A stretch of 64,000 nt of DNA from Rhynchopus sp. YZ270_cl-10 (Eukaryota; Euglenozoa; Diplonemea; Diplonemida; Diplonemidae), in the NCBI GenBank assembly GCA_964035575.1, contig OZ037912.1:310001-374000 (forward strand), written 5' to 3'. Shown piece after piece: positions 61,296 through 64,000 of this stretch (the first letter of the stretch is position 1; the number at the start of each line of letters is the position of its first letter). The notes beneath the pieces are model-generated. The model was not told the origin of the DNA. It ran no database searches and worked only from the letters and a program-made list of their open reading frames with translations. A program made the position numbers and the translations under genes.

Positions 61296-62231
61296 GTAGA
61301 TAAATAAATTTAATTGTTTCTTGTCCGAGACGTTTTGAAATTCTGTACGTACGTACGGAAAAAAATATTAGTTGGAAAAAAAATGTTGGAAAAAAAATCG
61401 CTACCATGGGAGCGGGGCAAGCAGAAGGGAGACAACTACATTGATTTCACATGCCTCGTTGATGGTAGGTGTCATTAGGGGGGATACGGCGATGTTAGTT
61501 CTCAGTTTTTTATAATGTTCTTGTACGTTTAGCGGGTTCGCCACTGCTCCCAGAACGCTTCCACATTTTGCGCGGATAGCGCCTTGCATGCTTCCGTGGC
61601 AGATTCTTCTGCACGCTCAGCTCAGCATTCCGAGGATGTTTCTGGCCTCGCTAAGTCCCGAAGGTCATCCCTTCACTGACAAGAAGGAAGCTCACACTTA
61701 GCCCTGAATGTTACGGAGCAGGCTTCGTGCCCACTTTTGGAAAGTCTGAAAAATCGTGTTTCGGGACCAAAAAAAAAACACATCAAACAGTTGTGCATCA
61801 AGGGGTGGAAATAACAGTGTTTTGTGGCATTTCCGAGCCAATCCCGGGCTGTGGTGGGGGATATACGGAAAAATGGGCAAAATTTTAGTGACTTAAATTT
61901 TCACAAAGTATGAACCCATACTCGTAAGCAAGGGTCATTTTCAGGTCTGCAAACCCAACTTCAGATGAAATTGTGTTGTTGAGTGGGAACAGGTAGCGCC
62001 GCAGGCGCACGGTACCCAACTTTTTTCCTTTTTATTTTTTCCCTTTTCTCTGCTTTCTTTTGATTGCGCGAGCCGATTGCTTTCCTCGGTGGGGTCACAA
62101 GTGTGTCTAAAAACACTCTAAAGTACCGCTCAGGTCACAATAAACATTTTTAAAAACAAACATTTTTTCTGGGAATCTCGAAATTCTGTACGTACGGTGG
62201 ACAAGAAACAAATAAATTTATTTATCTACCC
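61296..62231. mobile_element. About 935-bp unit with inverted ends
   Basis: AGGGTAGATAAATAAATTTA, TTGTTTCTTGTCC and AATTCTGTACGTACG at 61296-61355 are mirrored at 62172-62231 (CGTACGGTGGACAAGAAACA, AATAAATTTATTTATCTACC). The interior includes an inverted copy of the 37.2-kb tandem unit (61815-61945) and a family C core (61990-62100). No clear gene. No target duplication recognised. Confidence 0.6.
61815..61945 (-). repeat. Inverted copy of the 37.2-kb tandem unit
   Basis: GGGCTGTGGTGGGGGATATA, CGGAAAAATGGGCAAAATTT, TAGTGACTTAAATTTTCACA, GAACCCATACTCGTAAGCAA complement 37160-37260. Confidence 0.7.
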
Positions 62232-63150
62232 TTATAGTCTTTTGGGCAACAAGCAAAGAGTAACGAGTCTCTCGAACCTGTTTCCTGTCACTTATTATTA
62301 TTTTGACAACGAGGCTGTACCACTTGCTTTGTAATTGTCTGTAATTTGAATCACTTAATTCACACGTACCTACACTGATTGCAGTTTCACACTTTTTCCA
62401 CTTTTTTGCGCCAGGCTTTGAGCACTTTTCCCTTTGGGGGAGGCCCAATCAGGTCTTTATTTTTCCTATTCTTGCGACGTTCAAATTCATCTTACAGTGA
62501 TACAAGCATTGTAGGAGAGGTAAGCACACTTAGGGTTTGAAAATATCCGAAAATCTACCTTAGTGTTTACCCCTCCTCTGTTCTTAGATCACTGTATCAA
62601 CCTTTGTTTTCACAGTGGCTCGTCGTAGTGCAGTCGAGATACGACTGCACGATCGCGAGGAATCTGTCGTCATTTGCTTCCCTGTCAGCAACACCCAAAG
62701 TGCAGCGCTCCGGGGGTTCGATTTTACCCGGAGTGTCAGTGCCTGCGTCCCAGAGGCGTTTTTTTTGCAACTTCACTTTGTTCATGGTTGTCAAAGCACG
62801 TTTGTTTTCCCTCGCCAGTTTCCAACCTGTGCCCCAGCGTTCACAGTCAAAAAAAGTAGGAAAATATAATATGACCCCGACCCCTTTTACCCTGTCGAGG
62901 CTTTGTAAAAACTTGCGCTACAATCGCGTCAATCACAATACATAAAGATGACATCGACACCAAACACTGCAGCAGCAGTGACACAGAGTTGGGTAGGTGG
63001 CGTCAGTGCGTACCTTACCTGCAATGGCAACCTTCGTTATTGGCAACACAATTCTACTGATGAAACCTTTCATACTTTCGCAGAACCATAAACCTGCATG
63101 CCACACACCCACCCACGCAGGAACACTACACATTTGCGAAGCGGAAGGGC
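62232..63150. other. Region upstream of receptor copy 3
   Basis: A hairpin (GTGCAGTCG and CGACTGCAC, 62628-62651) and short protein-like but unassigned frames on both strands. At 63103-63120, ACACCCACCCACGCAG is the likely splice acceptor; the 30 bases between it and the ATG equal those of receptor copy 2. Confidence 0.45.
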
Positions 63151-64000
63151 ATGTCTCGAACCCTGGTGGTGCTTGCAGTCTGTGCTGCAGGTGTCGTGGC
63201 CGATGTGGGGAAGTGTGTCATAGCACCTGGGACACGCAACGTCAGCATTGTGGGGACGACTTTACAGTTCATGGGCGACTACATGTGCCCGAAGCTGCAG
63301 CAGCTGAAGGCAGACTACCCTGATATCGACTTGCGTTTCTACGACAAGAGAGAGGTTTTGCTGCAGACATCAACGTTCGGACGTATCATCAAATCAGAAG
63401 TCGAGCTTGTGCAGCACGAGACCTTTGAGACAGGGAACACACTGTACGACGTGTACTCTGTCGGTGGTGCGTGGTGGAAGTTGTCGGCAGAGTACTTCAC
63501 ACCACTGGACCCGGCTGTGGTGGCCGACATACGTCCGATCTTTGAGAAGAAGAACGAGGCAGGAGATACCATTGGCATTCCGCACAGTGGCTCACGCATG
63601 GTGATGTACTACCGCCGTGACCTGTTGGAGAAGCACGGGTTGACATGGCCGAAGACGATGGCTGAGTTCGACGTGACGGTGAAGGCTGTGATGGATGCAG
63701 AGCGTGCGGCAGGCAACCCTGACTTTTGGGGGTTCCTTGTTCCCACAGACGGTACTACTAACAGTCTCATGTCGCTGTGCACACTGTTGCTGTCGACTGA
63801 AGATGGTGGTGGCATTGTGGAGCCGGACGGGAGTGTGACGATCAACAACCCAGGTGCGGCAGTCATGCTGACACGTTGGCGTGCGTGGTTCAGCACAATT
63901 TCGCCCCCAAGATCTTTCTACATGTCAAGCGATGAGTCCCGCAAGATGTTTAATGCAGGGAACGCATTTGTCGTCATGGATTTCACAAGCAAGATGGACA
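63151..64000 (+). CDS. Receptor copy 3, 5' part (cut by window end)
   Basis: 283 codons, open to the window edge. The start (MSRTLVVLAVCAAGVVADVG) and 48 upstream bases match receptor copy 2. It covers the signal peptide and most of the solute-binding-like domain. Conserved blocks equal copies 1 and 2 at DNA level, while the same variable spots differ again: FYDKREVLLQTSTFGRIIKS, FLVPTDGTTNSLMSLCTL, SSDESRKMFNAGNAF. Membrane and cyclase-like parts are expected beyond the window. No damage seen. Confidence 0.8.
   Translation, partial: MSRTLVVLAVCAAGVVADVGKCVIAPGTRNVSIVGTTLQFMGDYMCPKLQQLKADYPDIDLRFYDKREVLLQTSTFGRIIKSEVELVQHETFETGNTLYDVYSVGGAWWKLSAEYFTPLDPAVVADIRPIFEKKNEAGDTIGIPHSGSRMVMYYRRDLLEKHGLTWPKTMAEFDVTVKAVMDAERAAGNPDFWGFLVPTDGTTNSLMSLCTLLLSTEDGGGIVEPDGSVTINNPGAAVMLTRWRAWFSTISPPRSFYMSSDESRKMFNAGNAFVVMDFTSKMD

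Noticed and set aside
62600-62760. tRNA-like GGTTCGATTTTACCC box
   Set aside because: No acceptor stem, D-arm or anticodon arm can be paired around it.

Overview
The window looks like nuclear DNA of a flagellated protist. The evidence is long, nearly intron-free genes, one clear GT-AG intron, a cilium-linked coiled-coil gene (CCDC13 type), multi-pass receptors with a cyclase-like domain, and large gene-poor stretches full of foldback and tandem repeats. The small-subunit rRNA start at 23.4 kb reads TTGTTTCAAGGATTAAGCC, which I recall as euglenozoan-like. Several genes also have a pyrimidine-rich tract and an AG just upstream of their ATG, as expected for spliced-leader trans-splicing. A euglenozoan, perhaps a diplonemid, is my best guess but is not proven; no spliced-leader gene was found.

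Layout: 0-2.4 kb repeats; 2.4-4.3 kb a two-exon CCDC13-like gene; 6.0-8.1 kb a type I membrane protein with a thrombospondin type 1 domain; 8.1-24.8 kb a long gene-poor region with G-rich direct repeats, a hAT transposase remnant, a possible small spliced gene, hairpin repeats and scattered rDNA pieces in both orientations; 24.9-28.1 kb receptor copy 1; 29.5-35.2 kb a 1899-residue protein with a caspase-like domain that seems to lack the catalytic cysteine; 35.2-38.2 kb repeats; 38.2-41.5 kb receptor copy 2; 41.7-45.6 kb a Penelope-like retroelement; 46.0-49.3 kb a nest of DNA elements around an intact tyrosine recombinase gene; 49.3-63.1 kb a dense field of non-autonomous elements, a 1.19-kb palindrome, minisatellites and a relict receptor tail; 63.15 kb to the end, receptor copy 3, cut by the window edge.

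The three receptor genes form the main functional theme. Each appears to have a secreted solute-binding-protein domain. Copies 1 and 2 continue through two membrane segments, an extracellular Cache-like domain, a third membrane segment, a HAMP-like linker and a class III cyclase-like domain. They share near-identical DNA blocks broken by short variable blocks in the ligand-binding part and by a divergent cyclase part, which suggests gene conversion plus diversification of ligand specificity. All five long host genes are on the + strand.
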